Of a stretch of 64,000 bases of DNA, positions 8,951 through 16,787 are shown one piece after another. The notes beneath the pieces are model-generated. The model did not search any database, had not been told where the DNA came from, and saw only the letters and a list, made by a program, of their open reading frames with translations. Both the position numbers and the translations under genes were made by a program. Position 1 is the stretch's first letter. Each line of letters begins with the position of its first letter. This DNA is from Hymenobacter nitidus (GTDB taxonomy: Bacteria; Bacteroidota; Bacteroidia; Cytophagales; Hymenobacteraceae), in the NCBI RefSeq assembly GCF_020447315.1, contig NZ_JAJADQ010000008.1, positions 1-64,000 of the forward strand, read 5' to 3'.

Positions 8951-11341
8951 TTACTGCCCGTAGGCGTAGGCTTTTTCCTTGTAGCGGTACTCGTAGGTCT
9001 TGGTGAAGTGCATGTCGTTGATAACGATGTAGATCTGCTTGATTTTCTTCTGCTGGTGCAGCTCGTCGATCTGGCTGACCAGCCCCTTGTCGGTGTAGTT
9101 CTGGCGCACCACGTAAATGTTGGCTTCCAGGTGGCGCAGCAGCACGAAAAACTCAGCCACGTAGCCCACCGGCGGGGTATCGACCAGCACGTAGTCGTAT
9201 TCGGTGCGCAGCAGGCTGAGCAGGTCGTCCATGCGCTCGGTTTCCAGCAGCTCGGTGGGGTTGGGCGGAATCGGGCCGCAGCATATCACGTCCAGGTTGC
9301 GGACGCCGCTGGTTTGCACGGCCTCGCTCAGGGTGCTGTTGCCAATCAGGTAGGAGCTCAGGCCGTGCTCGTAGCCGGCATCGAGGCCAAAGTAGGTGGC
9401 CACGGTGGGGCGGCGCAGGTCACACTCGAGCAGCAGTACGCGCCGGCCGCTCTGGGCCAGCTCCGCGGCCAGGTTCACGGCGCAGAAGGTTTTGCCCTCG
9501 CCCGGCACCGAGGAGGTGACGCCGATAATCTTCTTGTCGAGGCCGGCCGAGAGGTACTGCAGGTTCACCCGAATCGAGCGGAACGACTCGGCAATGGGGC
9601 CTTTGGGGTCGCGCAGCATATTTTCCTTGTCGGCGCGGGTGCCGTGGGCCACCACGCCCAGCATCGGAATGCCGGTGATGCGGGCCAGGTCTTCCTTGCT
9701 CTGAATGCGGCGGTTGGCTTTGTCCATCACCAGCGTCAGGGCGAAGGGAATACCCAGGCCGGCCAGGGCCGCAATCAGGGCCACCAGGCCCGGCTTGGGG
9801 GCCGAGGGCAGGCCGCTGCTCATCTTGGCGTTGTCGATTACCTTCTTATCGGTGGCGTTGGTAGCCAGCGCAATGGCAGCTTCCGCACGTTTCTCGACCA
9901 GGAAGTTGTAGTTCTTGTCGTTGAAGTCGCTCTTATTCTTGAGGGAAGCCAGCTGCCGCTCGTTTTCGGGCATGGCGCTGATGGTGCCCCGCACCTGGCT
10001 GAGCTGCTGGTCCAGGTCGCGCAGGGTGATGTCGGTGGCCCGCATCATATTGTTTAAGGTCTGCATCAGAGACTGCTTGGCCGTGAAGATGCGCTCATCC
10101 AGCACCGTTACCAGTGGGTTGGTGGTGCTGGCATTCACGCCCAGGGCCGCGCGCTGGCTGTTCAGGTCGGTGAGCTGCATAATCAGGTTGTTGATGACCG
10201 GATCTTCGATGCCCACGCTGCTGGGCGAGGCCATCTGGGCCGCGCCCTGGTTGGCCCGCAGGTAGCTCAGCATGTTCTGGTAGTACTTGCGGTTGGTGGC
10301 GGCGCGGGCCCGCATCATACCCAGGTCGCTGAGCTGGCGGATGCCCTCGTTGGACTGAGCGTCCACGTCTACCACGCCCCGCGAGGCCCGGAATGAGCTA
10401 AGCGCGGCGGCCGAGTGGCGCAACGAATCGGAAAGCTTGTCGATTTCCTTGTCCAGGAATTCCACCGTCTTGTAGCCCGTGATGTTCTTTTCCCGCAGGT
10501 CATCCTGAATGTAGACGGCCATGAGCGTATCCAGAAACTGGGTGGCTTTGGCCGGCACCACATCCTTGAGGGTAAGCTCCACGATGCGGGAGTCGTGCTC
10601 GATGGGGCGCACGGCCAGGCTGCCCTGGTAGCGGCTGGTAAGGCTGTTCAAGTCGTTCAGAGTAAAGAAGTACCGCTCGTTGGCCGTGCCGGCGGGGTAG
10701 CCGGGCTCAGCCTCGATAACGGCCGTGAGCAGGGGCGAGCGGAGCGTGTCGCCGGCGGCCACTATCTGGTCCAGGTTCACGTCCAGCAGGTCCCGGATCA
10801 TCTCGCCGCTTTGCAGGTTGTAGAGCTGGCCGCGCTTGGCCTGGGCCCGCACCCGAAAGCGCCCGTCGGACTGGGGTTCCACGGCGATGTTTACGCCCGT
10901 GAGCTGAGGCGTCTTAGGGTCGGGAATAACGCGGAACGGCACGGCGCCCACCGGCCGCTCCCGCACCTGCACCTCCTTAACCGAGTTCAGCCAGTTGTCG
11001 GGCACGGCGTAGTACGACACGGCGAAGGGCAGGCGGGTCAGGGCGCGCTGCACCACGTCGGTGGAGCTGAGCATCCCGATTTCGTCCTCCATCTTCATCC
11101 CCTTCTCCTTGACCTCCAGAATCTGGAGCAGCTCCTGGGCCCGCTTCGAGCCCGAACCCTGGTTGCCCAGCAGCATGGACGAGCGGAAGTCGTACACCGG
11201 CGCTTTTACCTGCAGATATAGGAAGGCCAGCAGCCCGGCCAGCAGCAGCGAGGCCACAAACAGGGGCCAGCGGTTGCGCAGGCGGAAAAACAGCTCGTGC
11301 AGGTCAATTTCGTCGGCGGGGGAAGTAACGCGTTGTTCCAT
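8951..11341 (-). CDS. Polysaccharide co-polymerase with tyrosine autokinase domain (Wzc-like)
   Basis: 796 aa, the size of a fused Wzz-BY-kinase. N-terminal Wzz domain with a first membrane helix at about residues 30-50 (PLFVASLLLAGLLAFLYLQV), a long periplasmic helical region and a second helix at about 520-540. The C-terminal kinase domain has Walker A SSVPGEGKTF (about 608-617), Walker A' LLLECDLRRP and Walker B VLVDTPPVG. The final 15 residues hold five tyrosines (TYEYRYKEKAYAYGQ), the autophosphorylated cluster that controls oligomer state and chain length in Wzc proteins. Acts at the inner membrane with the Wza-like protein encoded just upstream and the polymerase downstream. Confidence 0.92.
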   Translation of the reverse strand: MEQRVTSPADEIDLHELFFRLRNRWPLFVASLLLAGLLAFLYLQVKAPVYDFRSSMLLGNQGSGSKRAQELLQILEVKEKGMKMEDEIGMLSSTDVVQRALTRLPFAVSYYAVPDNWLNSVKEVQVRERPVGAVPFRVIPDPKTPQLTGVNIAVEPQSDGRFRVRAQAKRGQLYNLQSGEMIRDLLDVNLDQIVAAGDTLRSPLLTAVIEAEPGYPAGTANERYFFTLNDLNSLTSRYQGSLAVRPIEHDSRIVELTLKDVVPAKATQFLDTLMAVYIQDDLREKNITGYKTVEFLDKEIDKLSDSLRHSAAALSSFRASRGVVDVDAQSNEGIRQLSDLGMMRARAATNRKYYQNMLSYLRANQGAAQMASPSSVGIEDPVINNLIMQLTDLNSQRAALGVNASTTNPLVTVLDERIFTAKQSLMQTLNNMMRATDITLRDLDQQLSQVRGTISAMPENERQLASLKNKSDFNDKNYNFLVEKRAEAAIALATNATDKKVIDNAKMSSGLPSAPKPGLVALIAALAGLGIPFALTLVMDKANRRIQSKEDLARITGIPMLGVVAHGTRADKENMLRDPKGPIAESFRSIRVNLQYLSAGLDKKIIGVTSSVPGEGKTFCAVNLAAELAQSGRRVLLLECDLRRPTVATYFGLDAGYEHGLSSYLIGNSTLSEAVQTSGVRNLDVICCGPIPPNPTELLETERMDDLLSLLRTEYDYVLVDTPPVGYVAEFFVLLRHLEANIYVVRQNYTDKGLVSQIDELHQQKKIKQIYIVINDMHFTKTYEYRYKEKAYAYGQ

Positions 11342-11390
11342 GCTACAGGTGGTTTTAAAATGGCTACAGCCAAAGAGAGGAATAGAGGGG

Positions 11391-12179
11391 CTAGAAAACT
11401 TTCAGATAGCTAAGCAGCAGCACCAGCGCCGAGACGCCGCCGAACACGAGGCCCAGGTTGTTGGCGTTGCCGCGGTTGGTGCGCGCGGCCATGGGCTCCA
11501 CGTACAGCGCGTCGTTGGGCAGCAGGTAGTAGTACTTCGACTTGAGCAGCTCGGGGTTGGTCAGGTCGAGCAGTACCACTTCCGAGCCGGTGGCGGTCTG
11601 CCGGATCAGCTTCACGTTTTGGCGGTTACCGAACTCGGTCAGGTCGCCGGCCAGGCCCAGCCCTTCGAGCAGCGTGGCCTGGGTGTTATAGATAAAGTAG
11701 CGCCCCGGGCTGCGCACCTCGCCCAGCACCGTTATCTTGAAGCTGAGCAGCTTGACCAGCACGTTGGCGTCGCGCACGAACTTGCCGACCTCCTTCTGAA
11801 TCACGGCTTGGGCTTCGTCCAGCGTCAGGCCCTGCACTTTCACCTTATTCACGGTGGGCAGGTTGATAAAGCCTGTGGCATCCACGGAGTAGCCGCTCAG
11901 AAACAGCGTGCTGGGGTCGCCCGAGAACATGGCGCGGTTGTCGGTGATGTTGAAAATCTCATTCAGGTTGGTCTGCACGCTTTGCACCCGGATGCTGAGC
12001 ACGTCGCTGGGCTGAATGCGGTAGTCCAGGGGCTCGTTGGCCACGTTCACCGGCGCCGAGGTCGAGTATTCCTTGCTTTGCAGGTAGGGCAGCTTTTGCT
12101 GGGCCACGCAGCCACTCAGCCACCACAGGATTGCTAGCAGACCAAAACGGAGGCGGGAGGTAGTAGAGAGAGCGGGCAT
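11391..12179 (-). CDS. Polysaccharide export lipoprotein (Wza-like)
   Basis: 262 aa. A short signal peptide ends in a lipobox WLSGC with the acylated Cys at residue 24. A Poly_export domain follows (YRIQPSDVLSIRVQSV, about 52-67), then an SLBB-type segment (FKITVLGEVRSPGRYFI, about 148-164) and a C-terminal hydrophobic segment GLVFGGVSALVLLLSYL that may span the outer membrane or anchor it. It should form the outer-membrane export channel for the polysaccharide. First gene of the minus-strand operon; a candidate promoter lies at 12295-12325. Bacteroidota versions are shorter than E. coli Wza (379 aa), as here. Confidence 0.9.
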   Translation of the reverse strand: MPALSTTSRLRFGLLAILWWLSGCVAQQKLPYLQSKEYSTSAPVNVANEPLDYRIQPSDVLSIRVQSVQTNLNEIFNITDNRAMFSGDPSTLFLSGYSVDATGFINLPTVNKVKVQGLTLDEAQAVIQKEVGKFVRDANVLVKLLSFKITVLGEVRSPGRYFIYNTQATLLEGLGLAGDLTEFGNRQNVKLIRQTATGSEVVLLDLTNPELLKSKYYYLLPNDALYVEPMAARTNRGNANNLGLVFGGVSALVLLLSYLKVF

Positions 12180-12476
12180 ACGGAGGAGTTGGTAAAGGCC
12201 AGAGAAAGCCGCTTCATTTCAAGCAGGTAGAAAACCCCGGAAAGAGGAAGCGGAACAGAAACGCGCACTTCTTATTGGTAATAGAATATTTCCTTAAACG
12301 TATTGTATATGTTTGATAAAGTCAAGTTAAACTTAAATAATTCTCATAATTATTTGTACTGCATAATGATGTGATAGAGGCCTTGTTTTCGCCTTACTCT
12401 CCGGCAGGCTCCTGGCCTCAACAGTCCGCCCCGAACATCTTACCTTGGCGGGCTGTATTCACTGAAAGTTCAAAGC
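12180..12476. other. Divergent intergenic region between EPS operon and response regulator
   Basis: 297 bp, distinctly AT-rich around 12270-12380 against a GC-rich background. It must hold the start signals for the leftward polysaccharide operon and the rightward response regulator. Beyond the candidate minus-strand promoter listed separately I see no operator-like repeat; a plus-strand TATGTTTG at 12308-12315 resembles a -7 box but has no -33 TTG at the right distance. Confidence 0.5.
12295..12325 (-). promoter_or_regulatory. Candidate promoter of the polysaccharide operon
   Basis: On the minus strand a TTG (12325-12323) is followed after 20 bp by TACGTTTA (12302-12295), one mismatch from the Bacteroidota -7 consensus TAnnTTTG with the usual 19-21 bp gap. 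This would give a 5' leader of roughly 110 nt before the export lipoprotein. Assignment is by consensus only. Confidence 0.4.
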
Positions 12477-13154
12477 ATGAAAATTCTGCTGGTAGAAGAT
12501 GAGCCGAAAGTGGCCTCGTTTATCCATAGGGGCCTGACGGAGCAAACCCACAACGTGGACATCGCCACCGACGGCGTCACGGGCCTGCGCCTGGCGCTGA
12601 GCAACAGCTACGATCTGCTGATTCTGGACAACCTGCTGCCCGGCCTGAGCGGGCTGGAAGTGTGCCGGCAGGTGCGCACTCAAAACTCCTCGGTGTCCAT
12701 TCTGATGCTGACGGCCCTGGGCGAAACCGACGACAAAATCCGGGGCCTCGACGCCGGCGCCGACGACTACCTGGTCAAGCCTTTTGCCTTTCAGGAGCTG
12801 CTGGCCCGCATCCGGGCGCTGGTGCGCCGCCGCCACGAGGGTCCGGCCACCGAAACCCTGCTGCGTCTGGCCGACCTCACCCTGGACCCCTCCCGCAAGC
12901 TGGTGCAGCGCGCCGGCCAGCCCGTGCAGCTCACCGCCCGCGAGTTTGCCCTGCTCGAATACCTGCTGCGCAACCAGGGTCGGGTCGTGTCGCGGGTCGA
13001 TATTCTGGAGCAGGTCTGGGAAACCAGCTTCGACACGGGCTCCAATGTCATCGACGTGTACATTAACTTCCTGCGCAAAAAAGTAGACAAGGACTTCACG
13101 CCCAAGCTGATTCATACCCTGGTGGGCATGGGCTATGTGATGCGTGAGGAGTAA
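12477..13154 (+). CDS. OmpR/PhoB-family response regulator
   Basis: 225 aa. Receiver domain with acidic pocket E7/D8, phospho-acceptor D51 in LLILDNLLPG, T79 and K101 in DYLVKP. The C-terminal winged-helix domain (about 128-224) carries LTAREFALLEYLL and a recognition-helix region SNVIDVYINFLRKKVD, typical of the OmpR/PhoB class and closest in flavour to CusR/QseB-like regulators. The probable partner kinase is at 15226-16650, with dinB and a convergent gene between them. OmpR-type regulators usually bind direct repeats about 11 bp apart; such an array is present at 16647-16704. Confidence 0.92.
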   Translation: MKILLVEDEPKVASFIHRGLTEQTHNVDIATDGVTGLRLALSNSYDLLILDNLLPGLSGLEVCRQVRTQNSSVSILMLTALGETDDKIRGLDAGADDYLVKPFAFQELLARIRALVRRRHEGPATETLLRLADLTLDPSRKLVQRAGQPVQLTAREFALLEYLLRNQGRVVSRVDILEQVWETSFDTGSNVIDVYINFLRKKVDKDFTPKLIHTLVGMGYVMREE

Positions 13155-13288
13155 GATATGCGGGTGGCGGGCCGTTTGGCTGCGGCGCACTGCACTATAA
13201 AGGAGAACGTCAGGCGTCGGCCAGCCCAACCTAGGGCGTTCTTTTCTGTTGCCGGAGGCCGTAACTTGCCGTCTAAAGCAAGAGAAGC

Positions 13289-14368
13289 GTGGCGGCGGCA
13301 GAAAACCGGAAAATCATTCACCTCGACATGGACGCCTTCTATGCCTCGGTGGAGCAGCGCGACAACCCCGAGCTGCGCGGCCAGCCCGTGGCCGTGGGCG
13401 GCTCGCGGCAGCGCGGGGTGGTGGCGGCGGCCAGCTACGAGGCCCGCCAATTTGGGGTGCGCTCGGCCATGGCCTCGATGGTGGCCCAGCGCAAGTGTCC
13501 CCACCTGATTTTTGTAAAGCCGCGCTTTGAGGTATACAAGGGCGTTTCGCGCCAAATCCGGGCCATCTTCGCCGACTATACGCCCCTTGTCGAACCCCTG
13601 TCGCTGGACGAGGCCTACCTCGACGTAACCCACAATCTGAAGGGCATGCCCTCGGCTACGCGCATTGCCGAGGAAATCCGGGCGCGCATTCTGGCCGAAA
13701 CCGGGCTGACGGCCTCGGCGGGCATCTCCTACAATAAGTTTCTGGCCAAGCTGGCCTCCGACTACCGCAAGCCCAACGGGCAGTTCGTGATTAAGCCCGC
13801 GCAGGGGCTGGCTTTCGTGGAAACCCTTTCGGTGGGGGAGTTTCACGGCATCGGGCACGTCACGGCGGCCAAGATGAACAACCTGGGCATCTTCACCGGC
13901 CTCGATTTGCGGCAGCAGTCGGAAGCCTTTCTGCGCCAGCACTTCGGCAAGGCCGGCGGCTACTACTACGCCATTGCCCGGGCCGAAGACCACCGCCCCG
14001 TGGAGCCCGACCGGCTGCGCAAGTCCATCGGTTCGGAAAATACCTTCGAGCAGGATTTACTGACCTACGACGAGCTGGTGGCCGGCCTGCAGCCCGAGCT
14101 GGAATCGGTATGGGACTACTGCCAGCGCACCGACGTGTGGGGCCGTACCGTGACGGTGAAAGTGAAGTACGACGACTTCCAGCAAATCACGCGCAGCCGC
14201 ACCACGCTGCTACCCATCAGCAGCAAGGAACTGCTGGAGCAGCTGTGCCGCGAGCTGCTGCAGCCGCTGATTCCCCTGCCCAAAGGCGTGCGGCTGCTGG
14301 GTGTGTCGGTTTCGAACCTGAGCCCGCTCGAAGCCGCGGCCGGCCAGCAGCTGACACTTATTTTTTAG
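13289..14368 (+). CDS. dinB: DNA polymerase IV (Y family)
   Basis: 359 aa, normal DinB length. Catalytic residues are in place: HLDMDAFYAS with D13 near the N-terminus and LSLDEAYLD with D107/E108. YEARQFGVRSAM (about 50-61) is the fingers element, and the helix-hairpin-helix and little-finger regions follow (GIGHVTAAKM at about 190, SIGSENTF at about 246). It would perform low-fidelity translesion synthesis. The start is taken as GTG 13289 because MAAAENRKIIHLDMD fits the family and no ATG lies near. The 3' end overlaps the convergent gene by 11 bp. It sits oddly between a response regulator and its likely kinase. Confidence 0.93.
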   Translation: MAAAENRKIIHLDMDAFYASVEQRDNPELRGQPVAVGGSRQRGVVAAASYEARQFGVRSAMASMVAQRKCPHLIFVKPRFEVYKGVSRQIRAIFADYTPLVEPLSLDEAYLDVTHNLKGMPSATRIAEEIRARILAETGLTASAGISYNKFLAKLASDYRKPNGQFVIKPAQGLAFVETLSVGEFHGIGHVTAAKMNNLGIFTGLDLRQQSEAFLRQHFGKAGGYYYAIARAEDHRPVEPDRLRKSIGSENTFEQDLLTYDELVAGLQPELESVWDYCQRTDVWGRTVTVKVKYDDFQQITRSRTTLLPISSKELLEQLCRELLQPLIPLPKGVRLLGVSVSNLSPLEAAAGQQLTLIF

Positions 14369-15023
14369 GTGTTGCCGCCCGCTTTTTCGCGGTAGCCTTG
14401 CGGCGCTTGCCGTGGGTGGCCGCCTGCTTCTTGCGGCGCTTGGCCCGCAGCGGGGCTAGGCGCTGGCGCTCCAGCTTCCGCTCGGCCCGGTCGAGCAGGC
14501 GCTGGGGCATGCGCAGCATCAGCCGCTCGCGGGCAAACTGGGCCAGGCTGGACAGCGGAATGGTGTGGCTGGTGCGCAGCAGGTTCATCACCTCGGCCCG
14601 CCGCAGCTGGCTGACGCCCCGCAGCCCGCGCGCCAGCAGAAACTGCTTTACTTCTTCCAGCAGTAGCAGGGCCGCCAGCGGAGCCCGCTCCACGGTGGCA
14701 TTGTAGCCGGCCGCGCGGTGCGTGCGCAGCTCTTTTTCGGAGGCCACCAGCACGCCCACCCACTCGGGCAGCAGGGGCAGCAGCTTGCTCAGGTGCTTTT
14801 CCGTGACGATGAACGTGACGAAATCGTATACCTCGGCGTAGCAGCGCAGCTGGTTTGCCACGCGCTGCAGCGTGTCGCCGTCGCCTTTTACCTCGTAGCC
14901 GTGCATGTATTCGGTCGTGATGTGCACCACGTCGGCGCGGGTCGAGCCGGTGGGCAGCTCATCGACGTAGATGCCTTCGGTGAGCAGCGGGTAGAGCAGG
15001 GCGCGAATGTGCGGGTCGTTCAT
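14358..15023 (-). CDS. sce7726-family protein (PD-(D/E)XK-like nuclease fold)
   Basis: 221 aa from ATG 15023 (MNDPHIRALLYPLL); the frame extends upstream to 15107 but the added 28 residues look unrelated. The core ADVVHITTEYMHGYEVKGDGDTL, quoted in pieces as ADVVHI, HGYEVKGD and DTLQRVANQL, matches the sce7726 pattern: an Asp, then ExK, as in restriction-endonuclease-like folds. The C-terminal 50 residues are extremely basic (RAKRRKKQAATHGKRRKATA), suggesting nucleic-acid binding. The protein's role is not established in the family. It converges on dinB with an 11-bp overlap, so the two transcripts are antisense to each other at their ends. Confidence 0.65.
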   Translation of the reverse strand: MNDPHIRALLYPLLTEGIYVDELPTGSTRADVVHITTEYMHGYEVKGDGDTLQRVANQLRCYAEVYDFVTFIVTEKHLSKLLPLLPEWVGVLVASEKELRTHRAAGYNATVERAPLAALLLLEEVKQFLLARGLRGVSQLRRAEVMNLLRTSHTIPLSSLAQFARERLMLRMPQRLLDRAERKLERQRLAPLRAKRRKKQAATHGKRRKATAKKRAATPKK

Positions 15024-15225
15024 CGGGCGGCAGGGCAGGGGCAGCAGGATGCCCGCACGAAAGTAAGCCCGCCGGCTGATTTTCGCCTCTATATAGTACC
15101 GCGCCAATGCCGGGCGGCGGCTTTGGCAACTTGCCAGTAAATTTGCGCCGTGCGGACGGGCGAAAACCGCTACGTTCCGGCAGACCTTTTGACCCCTTGC
15201 GGGTTACTTACTACTCTCCCTGATT

Positions 15226-16650
15226 TTGTCTTCACTTCTGACCATCCGTTCCGTGACGATACGCACCCGCCTGGCCCTGCAGTTTGCGGCTATTCTAGCG
15301 GTGACCCTGTTGCTGTTTTCCCTGGTAATCTACTTTTTTACCTACCAGTCGCGCCGCAATTCCTTCACCGATAGTCTCTTTGCCAGGGCCCGCATTGTGG
15401 CCCACGTCTACCTGGATGGCACCAACCGCGGCGACGAAGCCAGCCGGGCCTCCTACCGGCGCTACCTGCGGCAGTTTTACCGCACCCTGCCCGCCGAGGA
15501 AGTGCGCGTTTATGATGCCCGCAACCAGGTGGTATTCCGAGAAGGCCAGCAAACCGGCGTGCCCGTGCCGGCCAGCCTGCTGAGCAAAGTGCGCCAGACC
15601 GGCAGCCTGGTAAACCTGGGGAGTGACCATGCCCAGACCGTGGGAATGCTCTACCGCGACGCCCGCCGCGGCGACTTCGTGGTGGTGGCTTCCTCCGTGG
15701 ATGCCGACAGCCAGGTGGAGCAACGCACCCTGCGCAAGATTCTGGCCGGGGGCCTGCTTATCAGCTTCGGCATCGTGGGCATCGGGGGGTGGTTTTTTGC
15801 CGGTCAGGCTCTGCGGCCCATGCAGCGTATCGTGCAGGAAGTAGACACCATCACGGCCTTCGACCTGCACCGCCGCCTCTCCCAGGCCGATGGGCAGGAT
15901 GAGGTGTCGCACCTGGCCCAGCGTTTCAACAGCCTGCTCGACCGGCTCGAAACGGCCTTTGCCGGGCAGCGCACCTTCGTGCGGGATGCTTCCCACGAGC
16001 TGCGCACCCCGCTCACGGTGCTGACCGGGGAGCTGGAAGTGGCTTTGCTGCAGGAGCGCAGTCCGAGCGAATACCGGCGCGTGTTGCAAAGCACCCTCGA
16101 CGCGGCCCGCATGCTCACGGCCCTCACCAACGGCCTGCTCCAGATTGCCCGCGCCTCCGACGACCCCTCGCAGGTGCCCCTGGCCATGGTGCGCCTCGAC
16201 GAGCTGCTGCTGCAGGCCCACGAGGAAGTACTACGCCGCCAGCCCACCTGCCGCATCGACCTGGAATTTGGTGAGCCCAACAGCCAGGGCGTAGCCTTCG
16301 GGGTGATGGGCAACGAGCCCCTGCTGCTGTCGGCCGCGCTGAACGTGCTGGAAAATGCCTGCAAGTTTTCCAAAGACAGCCAGCAGCCTATCATGGCCAT
16401 TGTTACCTGCCTGGGCCGGCACGTGCAGCTTCAGATTCGGGACCAGGGCGTGGGCATGAGCGAGGCCGACCGCCAGCAGGTGTTCGTGCCGTTCTTCCGG
16501 GCCGAAATGGTCCGCAACGTGCCTGGCCACGGCATCGGGCTGCCGCTCACGGCCAAGATTATGGCCCTGCACGGGGGCAGCATCCGCGTGGATAGTGAGC
16601 TGGGAATGGGCACGCAAGTAACCTTGCAATTGCCGCTGGCGGGCGCTTAA
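15226..16650 (+). CDS. Membrane sensor histidine kinase, likely partner of the 12477-13154 regulator
   Basis: 474 aa. First membrane helix at about residues 16-38, a periplasmic sensor of about 130 residues, second helix at about 172-192, then a HAMP domain (ALRPMQRIVQEVDTITAFDL). The H-box DASHELRTPL puts the phospho-accepting His at 257. N-box VLENACKFS, G1 IRDQGVGMS and G2 GHGIGLPL follow, so it is an intact kinase resembling CusS/QseC. The start is uncertain: TTG 15226 opens the longest frame, with GTG at 15253 as an alternative. Its TAA stop lies inside the first unit of the TTAA repeat array upstream of the SulP gene. Confidence 0.9.
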   Translation: MSSLLTIRSVTIRTRLALQFAAILAVTLLLFSLVIYFFTYQSRRNSFTDSLFARARIVAHVYLDGTNRGDEASRASYRRYLRQFYRTLPAEEVRVYDARNQVVFREGQQTGVPVPASLLSKVRQTGSLVNLGSDHAQTVGMLYRDARRGDFVVVASSVDADSQVEQRTLRKILAGGLLISFGIVGIGGWFFAGQALRPMQRIVQEVDTITAFDLHRRLSQADGQDEVSHLAQRFNSLLDRLETAFAGQRTFVRDASHELRTPLTVLTGELEVALLQERSPSEYRRVLQSTLDAARMLTALTNGLLQIARASDDPSQVPLAMVRLDELLLQAHEEVLRRQPTCRIDLEFGEPNSQGVAFGVMGNEPLLLSAALNVLENACKFSKDSQQPIMAIVTCLGRHVQLQIRDQGVGMSEADRQQVFVPFFRAEMVRNVPGHGIGLPLTAKIMALHGGSIRVDSELGMGTQVTLQLPLAGA

Positions 16651-16704
16651 GGCCGCTTAAAAACGTTTTAATGTGCTTTTAATTCTCTTTTAACCTGGTC
16701 TTAA
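16647..16704 (+). promoter_or_regulatory. Array of six TTAA half-sites spaced 10-11 bp: candidate OmpR-type operator
   Basis: TTAA occurs at 16647, 16657, 16668, 16679, 16690 and 16701, that is at intervals of 10, 11, 11, 11 and 11 bp, mostly preceded by CTT or TTT. OmpR-family regulators typically bind such direct repeats once per helical turn. The array ends 11 bp before TAGTATTG (16716-16723), one mismatch from a TAnnTTTG -7 box, so an activator bound here would contact polymerase at the SulP promoter. The array starts in the stop codon of the kinase gene. Confidence 0.6.
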
Positions 16705-16787
16705 CTGCCCAAAGGTAGTATTGCAGCGTATTGTAGCGAACTTCTGCCTTGGTGGGTAGATATTCTTCTACTATATGACCCACTCCT

